Origin: Spirogloea muscicola
Taxonomy: Eukaryota > Streptophyta > Zygnematophyceae > Spirogloeales > Spirogloeaceae
Direction: 5' to 3'
DNA length: 20,872 bases
NCBI GenBank assembly: GCA_009602725.1
Contig: WELB01000170.1
Location: forward strand, 93,926-114,797
The notes under the pieces were generated by a model. It did no database searches. It saw only the letters and a list, made by a program, of their open reading frames with translations, and was not told the origin of the DNA. The translations under genes were made by a program, and so were the position numbers. Below are positions 9,244-19,576 of this stretch, piece by piece. Position 1 is the stretch's first letter, and the number at the start of each line of letters is the position of its first letter.

Positions 9244-9547
9244 ACAAGGACCGATAAGGCGCCAAAACCACATAGCTGTTGCAAGAGACTACAGCGGTTG
9301 GGGAGCACACAGCGACTTGAGCGGCCACTGGGTGCTCAGTAATCCCGGTGTCCTCAATAGGAGGGGCCCAGAGAGACAGTGACGCGGAGTTCGTGGCGGC
9401 AGCGGCGGCGGCAGCGGCAATGGCGGCCATTGTAACGACTGCCAGGGCAGCAGTGTGAGGGCCACCAGTTTGATACGCCGTCGCGGTGCGGCAGGGCGCC
9501 AGAGGCAGCGCGCTCGGCGGCGCAAAGCTCGGGTATCCAGCAGCCAT
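9131..9547 (-). CDS. Uncertain ORF running from a GC-rich promoter-proximal region into a retroelement tail
   Basis: The frame is 138 codons. The first 100 or so residues (Ala-rich, beginning MAAGYPSFAPPSALPLAPC) use many G/C-ending codons. After about 9243 the frame continues into the retroelement 3' UTR, so the C-terminal 37 residues are repeat-derived. It starts 166 bases from the PAQR start on the other strand, so a divergent transcript is conceivable. It may instead be the first exon of an unrecognised gene, or simply an open frame in GC-rich leader DNA. No family is recognised. Confidence 0.2.
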   Translation of the reverse strand: MAAGYPSFAPPSALPLAPCRTATAYQTGGPHTAALAVVTMAAIAAAAAAAATNSASLSLWAPPIEDTGITEHPVAAQVAVCSPTAVVSCNSYVVLAPYRSLYTLCLGVTVIPLAAVLVLSTPAPSDLVHSFGLASHSH

Positions 9548-9713
9548 TACGCAGCCTGCCGATCGAGGCCCGGGGCAGCCACTGCGGCCTTGCGAGGCCT
9601 GAATAAAGGCCGGCGCCCATCACCGAGTGGAATGCAGATAAAATTCATCTCCTGGAAAAGCTCCGCGGCCTGGAGGCCTGGACGCCGGCGCAATAAGAGC
9701 GACATCTGACCCC

Positions 9714-12700
9714 ATGGGGGAGTTCGGCTTTTCCAAAGGCGGCGTGGTCGCCAGGCAGGTGACTGGAAAAGCCCCCGGCAATTGGCGCAGCTAGTGCAAT
9801 GGCAGGCTCAGGCGTGCAATCGGGAGCTGCGCCGTCTATGCGATGTAGGTTATATGCACACTGTCAGGGAAGCCGATCATCACCTTGTTGTGAATATTCA
9901 GGTGATATATTGCATAGTAACTTGTGGTGGCGTGCCAGGCCGGCAGCGCCGCAGCGGGCGGCGGCGGCAGCAGCGATGGCGGGCTGCGGAAGCGGCCGAA
10001 GCAGGTCCACCAGGTGCGCAGCCCCGTGGCTTGACTGTAATTGTCAGTTGTCAAGGAAACCGTCGCCCTTTAGGCTCCTCGGCGGGAAGCACTAGTTAGT
10101 GCTTCCCGCCACAGCCCTTATTACAGCCTCCATTTATCAGCTGTAACACAAATTCCCTTTAGAGCACGTAGCCAGTAATACACTGTCTGAGGTTTTGGGC
10201 TTTCTACATTGGATTGAGTCTTGGTCAAGCTTGACTCGAGGCAGTCCAAGAGATTGGTAAAGCGCCATCTCACTTGTATAGCTGATGAAATATTGGTCAG
10301 AAAGAGCAGATTAGCAGGAAAGTCTGGCCATCCATGGACCCAAAGCCCAGCGCCTGACCCAAACCCTAGGAATTGAATCCTGAACAAGTCCATGACTGTG
10401 GCCATTGGCACGTCCACAGCTTCTGTCATATGACACGGCGCCGGTGTACCAGCACGGCAACGAGTACGTGCGGCGCTACTACCGCAGCAGCCGCTCGCTG
10501 CGCGGCGCGCTCCTCTCCACGTTCGGCATCCACAATGAGACTCTCAACATCTGGACGTGAGCAAGGCCCCCATGAACTTTCCCTCCCTCCCCTAAACCTT
10601 TAGCCCTAAACCCTAAAACCTAACCCTAAACCCTAGACCCTAATACACTCATTTTTTACTGTCTCCATGCTTTAGCCCCTTACCGCCTGCATTATTAGTC
10701 GTCCTCCACTTCTGCATCTCCCCTAAACACTCCCCTTCCCCCTCATCCCAGCCTCCTTGACCTGTTACGGAGCCCCTGAGACCATGAGTTTGCGACCTCT
10801 ACGTGCTGACTCGTGGTTACTGAGCGGGTCAGCTTAGCAGCAGGTGATGTACATCTGTCAATGTGCTTGCCTTTGTACTTGGCCACTTAGGCCCTCCATC
10901 ACTCAATCCACACTCCAATCCCTTGACCTGGTACTGAGCCCACAGGCACCTCGGAGGCTTCCTCCTCTTTGTCGGCCTCACGTTCCACACGGCCGCCTGC
11001 GAGTGGCCCGTCATGCTCCGCACCAATGCCGCGGAGACCGCAGTCCCGCACCTTGCGGCCGCTCTCAGCGACGACGTCGCGGTAAGGACCGCTTGCGCAG
11101 GACCGAAAGTGCCCTCCACCCTGAGCCAGAGCAAATATACTTAATGTAGTCGTCTACCATCAAACCCATGTAAAGCCTGACGACATTGGGAAGATTGAAA
11201 ACTTGCCCTACAATATGCATCCACTCCTTTTGTCCAGCAGCAACATGAGTTTAGTCATTATCATAAATGTATCTGTAATCTTGAGAAGTAGTAGCCCTGT
11301 CCTGAATGTACCCTATCTCCTCAAAGGGCCCATATCAGAGACCCTGAGCTTGAGCTGGGCTCGAACACATGACACAGGAGGCGCTGGCTGCGTCGCGCAC
11401 GACGTACCTGCCGAAATGGCCCGTGTACGTCTTCCTCGGCGGCGCCATGGCCTGCCTGCTCTCCTCCTCCCTCTGCCACATCCTGCACTGCCACTCGCAG
11501 GCGTTGTCCACGCTACTCTGGAAGCTTGACTATGCTGGCATCGCCGTCATGATCGCTGCGTCCTTCTTTCCCCCAGGTGCGTGCACGCTCCGTTCCTTCT
11601 TGAGGTCCTCGATCGGAATTACCATGCCTTCAGTTTATTTTTCCTACTCAATCTCTTCCTCTTGCTCTTCTCACACCCTCTTTTACTCACAATTCTCATA
11701 TCTTTCATCCCTCTTTTCCTGAATAAGCTTTATCCTACCCCTTGGCCTCACGTGAGGGTTAAGCCACTAATTGGCTGCAGTCTACTACGGCTTCATGTGC
11801 GAGTGGTGGTGGCGGTCATTCTACCTCGTGGCCATCACCGCGCTGGCGGGCGCCACTGTGGTCCTCTCCCTGTGGCCCAAGTTTGCGACGCCGCCGTACC
11901 GCCCGTTCCGCGCCACCATCTTTGTGTGCCTCGGCCTTTCCGGTGTAATTCCCTGCGCCCATAATGTGAGAACTTACTCATTAGACAAGGCTCAAGCTGT
12001 GAGCCCGGAAGGGCTCGACAGTGCAATGCTTGTTCCGAGTCAGCGTTGGATATCTGAGGTTTCCATCATGCCTAGCGCGCATGACTTCACAAAGCAGGCT
12101 TCTATCTAAATTGTATGTATGTCATCAGGTGCTAAGCAGAAAGAAGAGCGAATGGCACGCTAACGATATAATATCACTGATATGTAGCTACTGCTGTCCA
12201 ACAAATGGCTGGTATAATTGAATTACTGATCCTTGAGGGAGGCTATGCAGCAACCAATATTGGTGCTGGCATCAGCGGCCTTCACTACAGCGGCGCTCGC
12301 GGTGGCGTTTTGCGCAGGTTCTTTACCTGTGGGACGAACCAATCACGCATCGCATGGCTGCACAGGAAGCGGCCATGGGCGCCATCTACATCATTGGGGC
12401 GATCGTGTATTCCCAGCGAGTACCAGAGCGCTGGTTCCCAGGCAAGGTCGACCTCGTCGGCCAGAGCCACCAGGTGCAGCACCGCTACATTCCTACCCTT
12501 CCATCTTTGCAACCACTGTTAGCGGTGCTTATCACTTGGGGCCAATATGCATTGTCAGCTTACCAGCATCAGGATGTTGCCAAACATAAGAGCAATTTGA
12601 GTTGCCAAGAGAATGTGAAAGACAGTCTCACGAGAGATCACGTCTTTTTTCCGTTGTTGTGGGTGCGTGTAGATTATGCACCTTACGGTTGTTATTGCAG

Positions 12701-12792
12701 CATCGCTGCACTATTATACTGGGCTCTGCCTCCTTGTTTGGCGCCAATCAAGCGGCTGCCCCGACAGTGACGGCAGCAGCTGGCCAACATGA
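9714..12792 (+). CDS. PAQR family seven-helix membrane protein (adiponectin receptor / hemolysin III type), complete
   Basis: Plus-strand exons are 9714-9758, 9939-10013, 10420-10556, 10946-11081, 11378-11576, 11781-11965, 12318-12473 and 12673-12792. All phases match and 350 residues result. Family marks are LLSYDTAPVY and NEYVRRYYR before the first helix, HNETLNIWTHLGGFLLF (residues 78 on), SSSLCHILHCHS with the S-x3-H metal site (S161, H165), LDYAGIAVMI (D182), then FFPPVYYGFMCEW, LSGVIPCAH, RVPERWFPGKVDL and SHQIMH (H310-x3-H314). PAQR proteins are membrane-embedded zinc enzymes or receptors; several have ceramidase activity and plant members (HHP) act in hormone and sugar responses. The Ser, Asp and three His metal-site residues are all visible. 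Seven hydrophobic helices are evident. The first two exons are short and rest on splice phase and a good ATG (CCCATGG); the rest is secure. Confidence 0.94.
10081..10110. repeat. Perfect 30-nt palindrome in PAQR intron 2
   Basis: The 14-base arms 10081-10094 and 10097-10110 are exact reverse complements, separated by GT, with ACTAGT near the centre. The arms are GC-rich at the outer end (GGCGGGAAGCACTA). It lies 68 bases past the exon 2 donor. It could be a fold-back element or RNA hairpin; there is no sign that it is coding. Confidence 0.9.
10591..10643 (+). repeat. Interstitial telomeric repeat in PAQR intron 3
   Basis: Degenerate CCCTAAA units run through this stretch, for example CCCTAAACCCTAAAACCTAA. 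The C-rich strand is the gene's sense strand. It lies about 35 bases after the exon 3 donor. Confidence 0.8.
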
Positions 12793-13573
12793 CGCCATTC
12801 ATTGCGCCAAAGCAGAAAGCGACGGTCACCACGGCGACGAGCGCAGGCAATACTGAAGTCTGCTTTTGGGTTACATTCCACCAATTGCTAGTCACAACCA
12901 ACAATTGTTGGTTACATCATAAGTGAGCAATGACTGTGCTATTTGGCAGCTTCTAGATTGTTACTTCTCTTCACTTTCCAGCCCCAAAAACAGTCCTAAG
13001 AGATGCATGTGCAGGTTGACAATGGTGACTATGTCCATTCAGTGACAAACCTTGTTGTTGCTGTCCTTAGCCTGCCTCTGTCTGTCATCCTCCTACCCTA
13101 GATGGACTTTTGGTGTGATTGTTGTGATATGTCATGCAGTTAATAATCACGACGGTTGCAAGCTCCACATGATTTCGTGACTTACTTCATAGAATCATAT
13201 CTACCAGTACATGCAGTTGCAGGCATCAGCAGCTTTCCTTGGCCAGGCAGCCGGCGCAAGCTCATTGCACCACTAATAGTCATCAAATATTGCGGGCATT
13301 GTGTTGCTGTGAGGCGCTCGGTTAGCACAGAGCATGCATATAGTGGATCTTCAAAGCAGAGTCCGAGTGCTGATGCTGTCCGCGAGTAATAATGCGGGAT
13401 AAGGTCGACCACAGCCACTTGGGGGGCAACATCTCAGAGGTATACAGAAGCGGATAAAGATTGGCCAGGCTGTGGCTCAAGGCAAGGCGGACTGGAGATT
13501 GACTGGGCTCGATAAACGTTTGCTGTCTAAGCGGGTGAGTGGGAGTGTCGATAAGAAAGAAAATAGCTCTTCC

Positions 13574-13616
13574 AGTGCAGTGGCTGTGAGAGGCCAGCCC
13601 GAAGGCATGTACAAGG
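13574..13616 (-). mobile_element. Retroelement 3'-tail copy (minus strand)
   Basis: GTGGCTGTGAGAGGCCAGCC is followed by CGAAGGCATGTACAAGGTGA, which corresponds to the AATGGACAAGGTCTGA of the fuller copies. AGCTCTTCCAG at 13565-13575 is shared with the copy near 1.81 kb. Confidence 0.55.
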
Positions 13617-13788
13617 TGAGAGGGCCGCGAGGCGCAAAAAGCATGGAGCTACTCTTCATGATCCTGTGCAGGATGGAAGATGTGGGCATGGGATTGGCAT
13701 GATGGGTAATCTTGGGCTGGAGTGGGGCTCCGTGTGTGACAAACTGAGCGAGCAATTCTCTCTAACTGAGGGGCAGAAGGCAGAGGGG

Positions 13789-13791
13789 GAG

Positions 13792-13830
<39 letters not shown>
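13789..13830. repeat. (GA)n microsatellite
   Basis: A 42-base run of GA units has one interruption (GAAGAG). It sits just upstream of GC-rich sequence that may be the leader of the next gene. GA/CT tracts are common in plant and algal promoters, but no role can be shown here. Confidence 0.95.
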
Positions 13831-14227
13831 CGCGAGAGCGCGCGGCTTGGGCTCAACGGTGCCGCGTGAACGAGCGTTAGAGCCCTTGCCCCCTTTGGAA
13901 GAGCCACTTTCCTCTGATAGAGTCGCCTTGGTGGTGGTTGCTGAAGGCCTTCCCACCACGCTGCCAGCTCTCGTCGGACTGCTTGCGAGCGAGTGTGAGG
14001 GCAGCGGCGTCCAAGACTGTGTCGCGCCGACGCCCCTCCAGCAGCCGCGAACGTCGAGGAGACGACGGCGACGGTGGCAAGGAGGCGCGCAGGGAGGACT
14101 GGGCGCGCCGGCAGCCGCAGTTGGGCTTACGGGAAGTAGCAGACGCCGTGTTTGTGCAGCAGCAGAGGCGGAGTGCTGCCAGACGACTACCATTCCGTTT
14201 GTTGCTGGACGTCCAGACTGTGTGGCG

Positions 14228-15834
14228 ATGAGCTTCCTGTGCAAGCCCATCTTGCAGGCGGTGGCGCTCAAGGTCGCCAAAAGCCAGTGGAGGCGGTGGC
14301 GGCTCAAGCGCAAGGCCAAGAAGGCCGGCGCCGGGGGCGACGCCAGCGTACCAGCGGGCGAGCTCGCGAAGCCTGGCGGCGGGATGCCCGGGCCTGTGCC
14401 GCCGCCCTCCAGAGCCGGCGCGCAGAATTCGTACCAGGCCCGGACGACTGCTGGAAATGGCGGCGCAGGGGACGGCCATGTAGGGGCGGCTGGCAACCAG
14501 TCCCTGACTGCCCAGGCAGCCCCAGGATGACCCCATCTCTAGTAGCACGCTAAGTACATCTTGGACCTCGCTGCTGGCCGATCTCCACATACCCACTCAG
14601 CATCATGGGTCAGAAGCTGAAGTGCTGCACCTGCAGAAGTGGTATCAAGTGCTGGAGGTCAAGGTGCGAGGGCCTCTTGCCTTGTGAGGCTGCTTGGGCA
14701 AGCAGCGCATCCAACTGGAGTCTCGTATATGGAAGTACAAGTTGCCCCATCAGGGTGGCCATTGCATATGCATATAGGAATCTGTGCCTCAGCATGCAGC
14801 GAAGGATTGGTTGTTTCAGGTGTTCTGTTTACAGTGAAAGCATTTTCATTACTTTTTAAGGAGCATCACAACGAAGCCTCTCTTGCCTGTTGCTTGGCCT
14901 TGTTAGAAGGGCATGCCTCGGCTATAGGTACCTCTTTGACATTGCAACAGTTGTTACACGTCTTGAAGATGGCTTGATAGCCATACCAAGTAGTATGTGA
15001 TTCTTATTTGAATGCACGCTTGAACTTCTCGTTGCTCTGCCTTGCTCAGGAAAAGGAAAGCTAAGATGGCCAATCTGTCAAAGTGACTAACCATTCTCAC
15101 AGCATCCAGCCTGCCCAGCTTGTTTTCTATTTGTGTTCCTAAAGTGATTAGCTGCTGCCAATTGGAGGTTGTAATAGAGGGTTGCCAAGAAAAGCTCGTT
15201 ATCATATAACACAATTTTGCCAGCAACTTCCAATGTGAGCAAGCAGCTTGCAGTGGTGATGGAGCAAGTAAGACCCAGCCTTCTTGGGGTCGGCCCAAGA
15301 AACAGGCCCGAGTTGGCCCGATTGCAACTCAGACATTGTTGTGCAATACCATATCGAGTTTACTATGTCGATCTGGCTCGACAAATGAAAACTTCAGGTT
15401 GGATCATACTTGTTTGGTGCGAGTCCAAAGGGGCTCTTTCACAGGGGACGCGAGGCCTGTGAAAAGCCAGCCCAGAAAGAACTGGACAGTTGAATGTAAA
15501 TAGAAGACGGCCAGTAGGGACCTCATTTCCACTTCTTTTCGAATGAGAGCCTACAATGTGGATTGAAGAACCTGCTCCTTCAAAGATTGGGACCCGGGGG
15601 GGGGGGGGGGGGAAAAAAAAAAAAGGGGACTAACAAAGAAGNCCCCCCCCCCGTACCCTACACCTCAAACCCTAAACCTTTGAACACCTAACCCTAACCC
15701 TAACCGAGCTGCTGCTACCGCCGCCAGCATTGGTGGACTATCTGGTGGCGGCATTCACGCTGCTACTCGTGGCGGCCGTGGCGGCGCAAACCATCCAGTG
15801 GGCCGTCAACCGGCGACTGCGCAAGCTGCAATAG
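14228..15834 (+). CDS. Tentative 6-exon gene for a small protein with a C-terminal membrane anchor
   Basis: The proposed exons are 14228-14479, 14601-14663, 14706-14754, 14861-14992, 15224-15267 and 15709-15834. Each has usable splice sites and phases agree (0, 0, 1, 1, 0), giving 221 residues. The start MSFLCKPILQAVALKVAK is followed by a very basic QWRRWRLKRKAKKA and a Gly/Pro/Ala-rich linker. Middle exons give EAEVLHLQKWYQVLEVK and RIQLESRIWKYKLPHQ, which could form a helix or coiled coil. The last exon gives ALVDYLVAAFTLLLVAAVAA, then a short basic tail ending RRLRKLQ, typical of a tail-anchored protein. The first and last exons have strong G/C-ending codons and are the most credible; the third and fourth are weak. 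The same first-exon frame is open back to 13847, which could add 127 low-complexity residues. I do not recognise the family. Confidence 0.4.
15451..15490 (-). mobile_element. Retroelement 3'-tail copy (minus strand)
   Basis: The plus strand reads GAGGCCTGTGAAAAGCCAGC and then CCAGAAAGAACTGGACAGTT, matching the hairpin and AATGGACAAG of other copies with changes. It lies in the last intron of the tentative tail-anchored protein gene. Confidence 0.45.
15596..15652. other. Homopolymer cluster with an undetermined base; probable assembly scar
   Basis: Seventeen G are followed by twelve A, four G, a short unique piece, an N at 15642 and ten C. Such a series of homopolymers around an N suggests a joined or low-quality assembly position. 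Distances across this intron should not be trusted. Confidence 0.8.
15651..15705 (+). repeat. Interstitial telomeric repeat before the last exon of the tail-anchored gene
   Basis: Degenerate CCCTAAA/CCCTAA units (AAACCCTAAACC, then CTAACCCTAACCCTAACC) run directly into the acceptor CCGAG at 15708. The C-rich strand is the sense strand. Confidence 0.8.
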
Positions 15835-15973
15835 CAGCTTAATTCTCGTCGATGCCGCAGTTATATATCAATATCATTGTCTTCTGCGATGCGCTCCCAG
15901 GCGCCGGCGTCCCCGCCTTAGCTGCATGCCGCGGCCATGACGCTGGGCTGCCGCCATTGCGTTCGCCGTTGAC

Positions 15974-16092
15974 AAACCCCAAACCCTAAACCCTAAAATG
16001 TCCTACACCCTAGACCCCTAACCTGAACCTCTAATCCTAAACCCTGAACCTTGAAACCTAAACCCCGAATCCTAAATCCTAAACCCAAATCC
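15974..16092 (+). repeat. Interstitial telomeric repeat upstream of the TBC gene
   Basis: About 120 bases of degenerate CCCTAAA units end 23 bases before the TBC-protein ATG. They probably form part of its promoter or 5' UTR. The C-rich strand is the sense strand, as in the other copies next to plus-strand genes. Confidence 0.85.
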
Positions 16093-16115
16093 TGCTGCCG
16101 AGCGCCGCCACTGGG

Positions 16116-19100
16116 ATGGCCAGTGAGAACCCACCAACGTCGCCGCCGCCGTCCGCTGAAGGTGGCGCTGGCAATGGCAGAGAGGCCGAGCAGCAGCCCC
16201 TGCCCGTTGCTCTGACCGCTGACGCTGACAGCGCCGACGACGTCCCACCGGGCTCTGCTGACGAGCGGTGAGGACGAAGGTTAAGGGCTTTTGGGTTTTC
16301 CGGTTTTAGTGTCTGTTAGCATTAGTTGCATCGCCTGGAACATTTGGCCATGACTAGTGCCGCCGCTCTTGTTAGTGGGTGGATTTCTTAGTAGGTGGAA
16401 TGTTGAAAATCTGGACTGCAAAAGGTGAAGGTACCACATTACTTAGGTGTGAGCTTTGATAGAGGTCGTAAGTCTTTGCAGAGACATGCAGGCCTTTAGT
16501 AGTAGCGTTGCGGCTCTTAGCACACTGGCGTGTGCTTCATGTGCTTCATCAAAGTGGTCGATGCTCCTACGTGGTTGTCTCCACAAGTCACAGTTGTTTA
16601 CAAATTATATCTACAGTTTCACCGAAAGCGTCGTCCAAGCGCTCAATGCTGCCTCTGTTAAATTTATCTTTGACCCAAGTACATTGTCCATGTGTAGCAC
16701 AATCCATTATTGTGTTTCGAAATGATCCACAGTCATCATGAAGTCACTGTTATGTGACATGATTAACCAGCAGACTAACTAGCAGCTACTTTCCTGGCAT
16801 GCGAGGTCACGGTTAGTGAGGCACGGCGGCTACGCAAGTGGCGGCGGATGGTGGGGTCCGGCAGCGTCGACTGGAAGCTCTACAAGCGGCGGCGGCCACT
16901 CACCGTCAAGAACAGGATCCGCAAGGGCATTCCGGACTGCCTGCGCGGCCAGGTGTGGCAGCTGGTTTCTGGCAGCTGGGACCTGCTCCTTGCCAACCAG
17001 GGTATCTACCAAGTACGTGCTTCCCCTTAGTTCGTGTGTCACTCAGAACTTACAGCCATATTGTATAACGTGTTGTATTCTAGGTACAAACTATACCTAG
17101 AATATAAGCAAGTGTACATTGCAACCTCTAGGCTGAGCTAATTGTTAGACAAAGAATCTCCAGAACTACATCCTCGTGAGCAACCTTGACTTTGCTGTCA
17201 ACCATATACCTGTGGTATACAAGTGCATGTAGCTTGAGAAAGGTCAAGTATTGATCAAGTATTGATAGTCATGGCTCACGCAGAGCAATTCCATGGTCTT
17301 CTGAAGAAGGCCTTGGTGCGGCGCAGTCTCTCATCCTCCCTTGTCTCATTTTGATCCCTGCGCAGCAATTGGTGTTCTATGAGTCGTCGGCAGCAGAAAT
17401 CGAAATCATCCGGGACATCAGCCGCACCTTCCCCACGCACGTCTTCTACTCACAGCGCCACGGCCGTGGCCAGCGCTCGCTCTACAACGTCCTCAAGGCC
17501 TACTCTATCTATGATCGTAACGTCGGCTACGTGCAGGTAGTTGCATTATCACCTCCATGAGTTAAGAAGACTACTCCATGTTGGAGGTCCTGCAATTTCG
17601 CAGCATAAGTTTCTGCATCTGAAATGATTTGCAGAGCAAGATCTGTTTGTGTGGCAGCACCCGCTGTGCACATGTGCCAGTGAGAATGCAGATTGAGGTC
17701 AACCACATCTAGCAGCAGTTGTTATTCATATCCAGCTTTTATGACCCTGCTTTTAAACTAACAGAAATCTAAAGTGTTTATGGATTTCTTAGCCACTCAA
17801 GTGCATGGTCTATGCAGGGCATGGGCTTCCTGGCAGGACTCCTTCTGCTCTACATGAGTGAGGAGGCCACCTTCTGGCTCCTCATTGCCCTCCTCAAGGG
17901 CGCCAAGCATACCCCCATGGAGGGCCTCTACATGGTATTGGCGCCCTCACCATAAGTCCACTAGAAAGCCCAATGTTCCAATTTACCCCTATATCTTCGT
18001 AATTCAACCCCTTCAGGCCTCAGTCCCACTTGACTTTTGCTACTGCATTGGTATCTGCAGCTGGTTGACAGCTACGCAGGCATGGCTGATTATACTGTAT
18101 ACCCTTGGCGTTGGTTTGGTGATCTCATTCAGAAGTCTCAGGCTAGCTTCAGAATATGGGGGAAAATCTTTCAACATGACTTGGGAAGGTCGTTGTCCAT
18201 CCTGTTTAATGTGGTAAATATTGTACAGTGCCATCTAACCAAGGTCAGGTGATCTGTGCGGCAGCACGGCCTGCCGTTGGTGCAGCAATACCTGCACGAG
18301 TTCGACAAGCTGATGCACGAGCACCTCCCGCACCTGGGGGCCCACTTCGACGAGGAGATGGTGCGGCCAAGCATGTACGCCAGCCAGTGGTTCATCACCA
18401 TCTTCTCCTACAGCTTCCCGTTCCCCACGCTGCTGCGCATTTGGGACGTGTTCCTCCACGAGGTACCCAGACCTTAATATTTCTCATTACTTAGTAAATG
18501 CTGGGCTAAGCTACTCAACATTGAAGCCTCAGTATCTTTGTATGCACCCAGCTCACAGCCTGACGTTTTAGCAGCCCCTATTTGCATACCGTCAATACCA
18601 AAGTCGATTCAAGCTTGTAAGTGTGCTCTAGGCTAACAACATTCACTGCTGTACATGCTCTCTGTCTGTGCATTGTGTGATAGTGATTGTCCTGAGCGTG
18701 GACAGGGCATGAGCATTGTCTTCCGGGTGGGGTTGGCTCTCCTCAAGCACTGCGAGGACGATCTGGTGCATGATTTCCCCATGATAAGACCCCTCATTGA
18801 CAGTGCTTTTGACTCTCTATTAGTCAAGTTGACTCCAATGCATAGGTTAGTGACTTACATTTCGGCGACATGCATTGCAGATAAGATTGCCATTTGAGGA
18901 GCTAATCTACTCCCTTAAGACCTTTCCTGAGGACGCGATCGACCCTAACAGGCTGCTGCCTTTGGCCTTGTCCATCAATGTAAGATTGCAACAGCATCAT
19001 CACTATCTGCCGGTTAAGGTCTTGCTTCCAGCTCTTAGGCAGGTTCCAAGCCCCAACCCTTGCACCACTAGCTGCAGGAACGCTGATGCATTTGGTGAAT

Positions 19101-19236
19101 TGAGCAAGCTGACATGGTTTGAGCATAAAGGCACGCCACTCACAGCAGCGTTATGTCTTCTTCTGGTCGATTTCAGATCAAAGAAAGGCTGAAGCAAGTT
19201 CGCGCAGAGTACTTGCAAGAGCAGCTGTCGAATTAG
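16116..19236 (+). CDS. Plant-type TBC-domain Rab GTPase-activating protein, complete 8-exon gene
   Basis: TBC proteins speed GTP hydrolysis by Rab GTPases and so switch off steps of vesicle traffic. Exons are 16116-16267, 16817-17012, 17366-17536, 17818-17934, 18265-18462, 18706-18765, 18881-18979 and 19177-19236. All phases match and 350 residues result. Residues 1-50 are a Pro/Ala/acidic leader. Then come EARRLRKWRRM, VKNRIRKGIPDCLRGQVWQL, IIRDISR (the I-x-x-D-x-x-R motif; R136 is the expected arginine finger), GQRSLYNVLKAYSIYDR, VGYVQGMGF (Q173 is the expected glutamine finger), PSMYASQWFITIFSYSFPFP, LLRIWDVFLHE, VFRVGLALLKHCEDD and LPFEELIYSLKTFPEDAIDP. The order and spacing follow the short plant Gyp1-like proteins. 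The C-terminus is a charged helix, IKERLKQVRAEYLQEQLSN. Both catalytic residues are present, so it should be active. The target Rab cannot be inferred. Confidence 0.95.
16268..16816 (+). other. First intron of the TBC gene (549 bases)
   Basis: GTGAGG donor and GGTTAG acceptor in phase 2. The ORFs inside it (for example from 16456) lack codon bias and are considered chance. Nothing else was seen. Confidence 0.7.
17243..17265 (+). repeat. Short tandem duplication in TBC intron 2
   Basis: TCAAGTATTGA occurs twice in immediate succession. A minor local duplication in an intron, with no apparent function. Confidence 0.7.
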
Positions 19237-19576
19237 TGCCGGGCTGCAATGGATAACCTCGACTCAAGTGCCAACCATCTAGACTGCCAGTCAGTTGACG
19301 CGGGGAAGCCAGATGGGTCATGTGCAGTGATGGGGACGCTTCAATGCAGCAACCAGTGTGGCACTTGTGATTTATGGACTCTTACAGACCAATGGCTGAA
19401 GCTGCTAACCTTGGCAGTCAATCTCTGTGACCGAATGTGGCCTTACAATTAGCATATATTACAGAACCTATTTACAAACTACATGACTTTCCAGTGAGAA
19501 GTCTTTAACATCTATGTGGGCCAGCAGCAGGTGAGCTTCCTTAGCTCTACACTATGACGCCAAAGAACAAAGTAAT

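Larger units (their letters stand above)
12793..13846. other. Intergenic region between PAQR and the next plus-strand gene
   Basis: This is PAQR 3' flank followed by AT-moderate sequence. It holds a retroelement tail at 13574-13616 and a GA microsatellite at 13789-13830. Short ORFs on both strands show no codon bias. No exon or RNA gene was convincing. Confidence 0.4.

Noticed and set aside
13762-14596. Two minus-strand ORFs of about 240 codons
   Set aside because: They are antisense to the strongly biased plus frame from 14228 and include translation of the GA microsatellite (Leu/Ser repeats).
16456-16741. Two overlapping ORFs in TBC intron 1
   Set aside because: They lack codon bias and lie between exons whose phases match without them.
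18037-18252. ORF in the TBC gene between exons 4 and 5
   Set aside because: Including it would break the family alignment, which joins GLYM directly to HGLPLVQQY. Its codons are AT-rich like other introns.
18655-18897. Read-through of TBC exon 6
   Set aside because: The family alignment ends exon 6 at the GTGCAT donor after CEDDL; the remaining codons are intronic.
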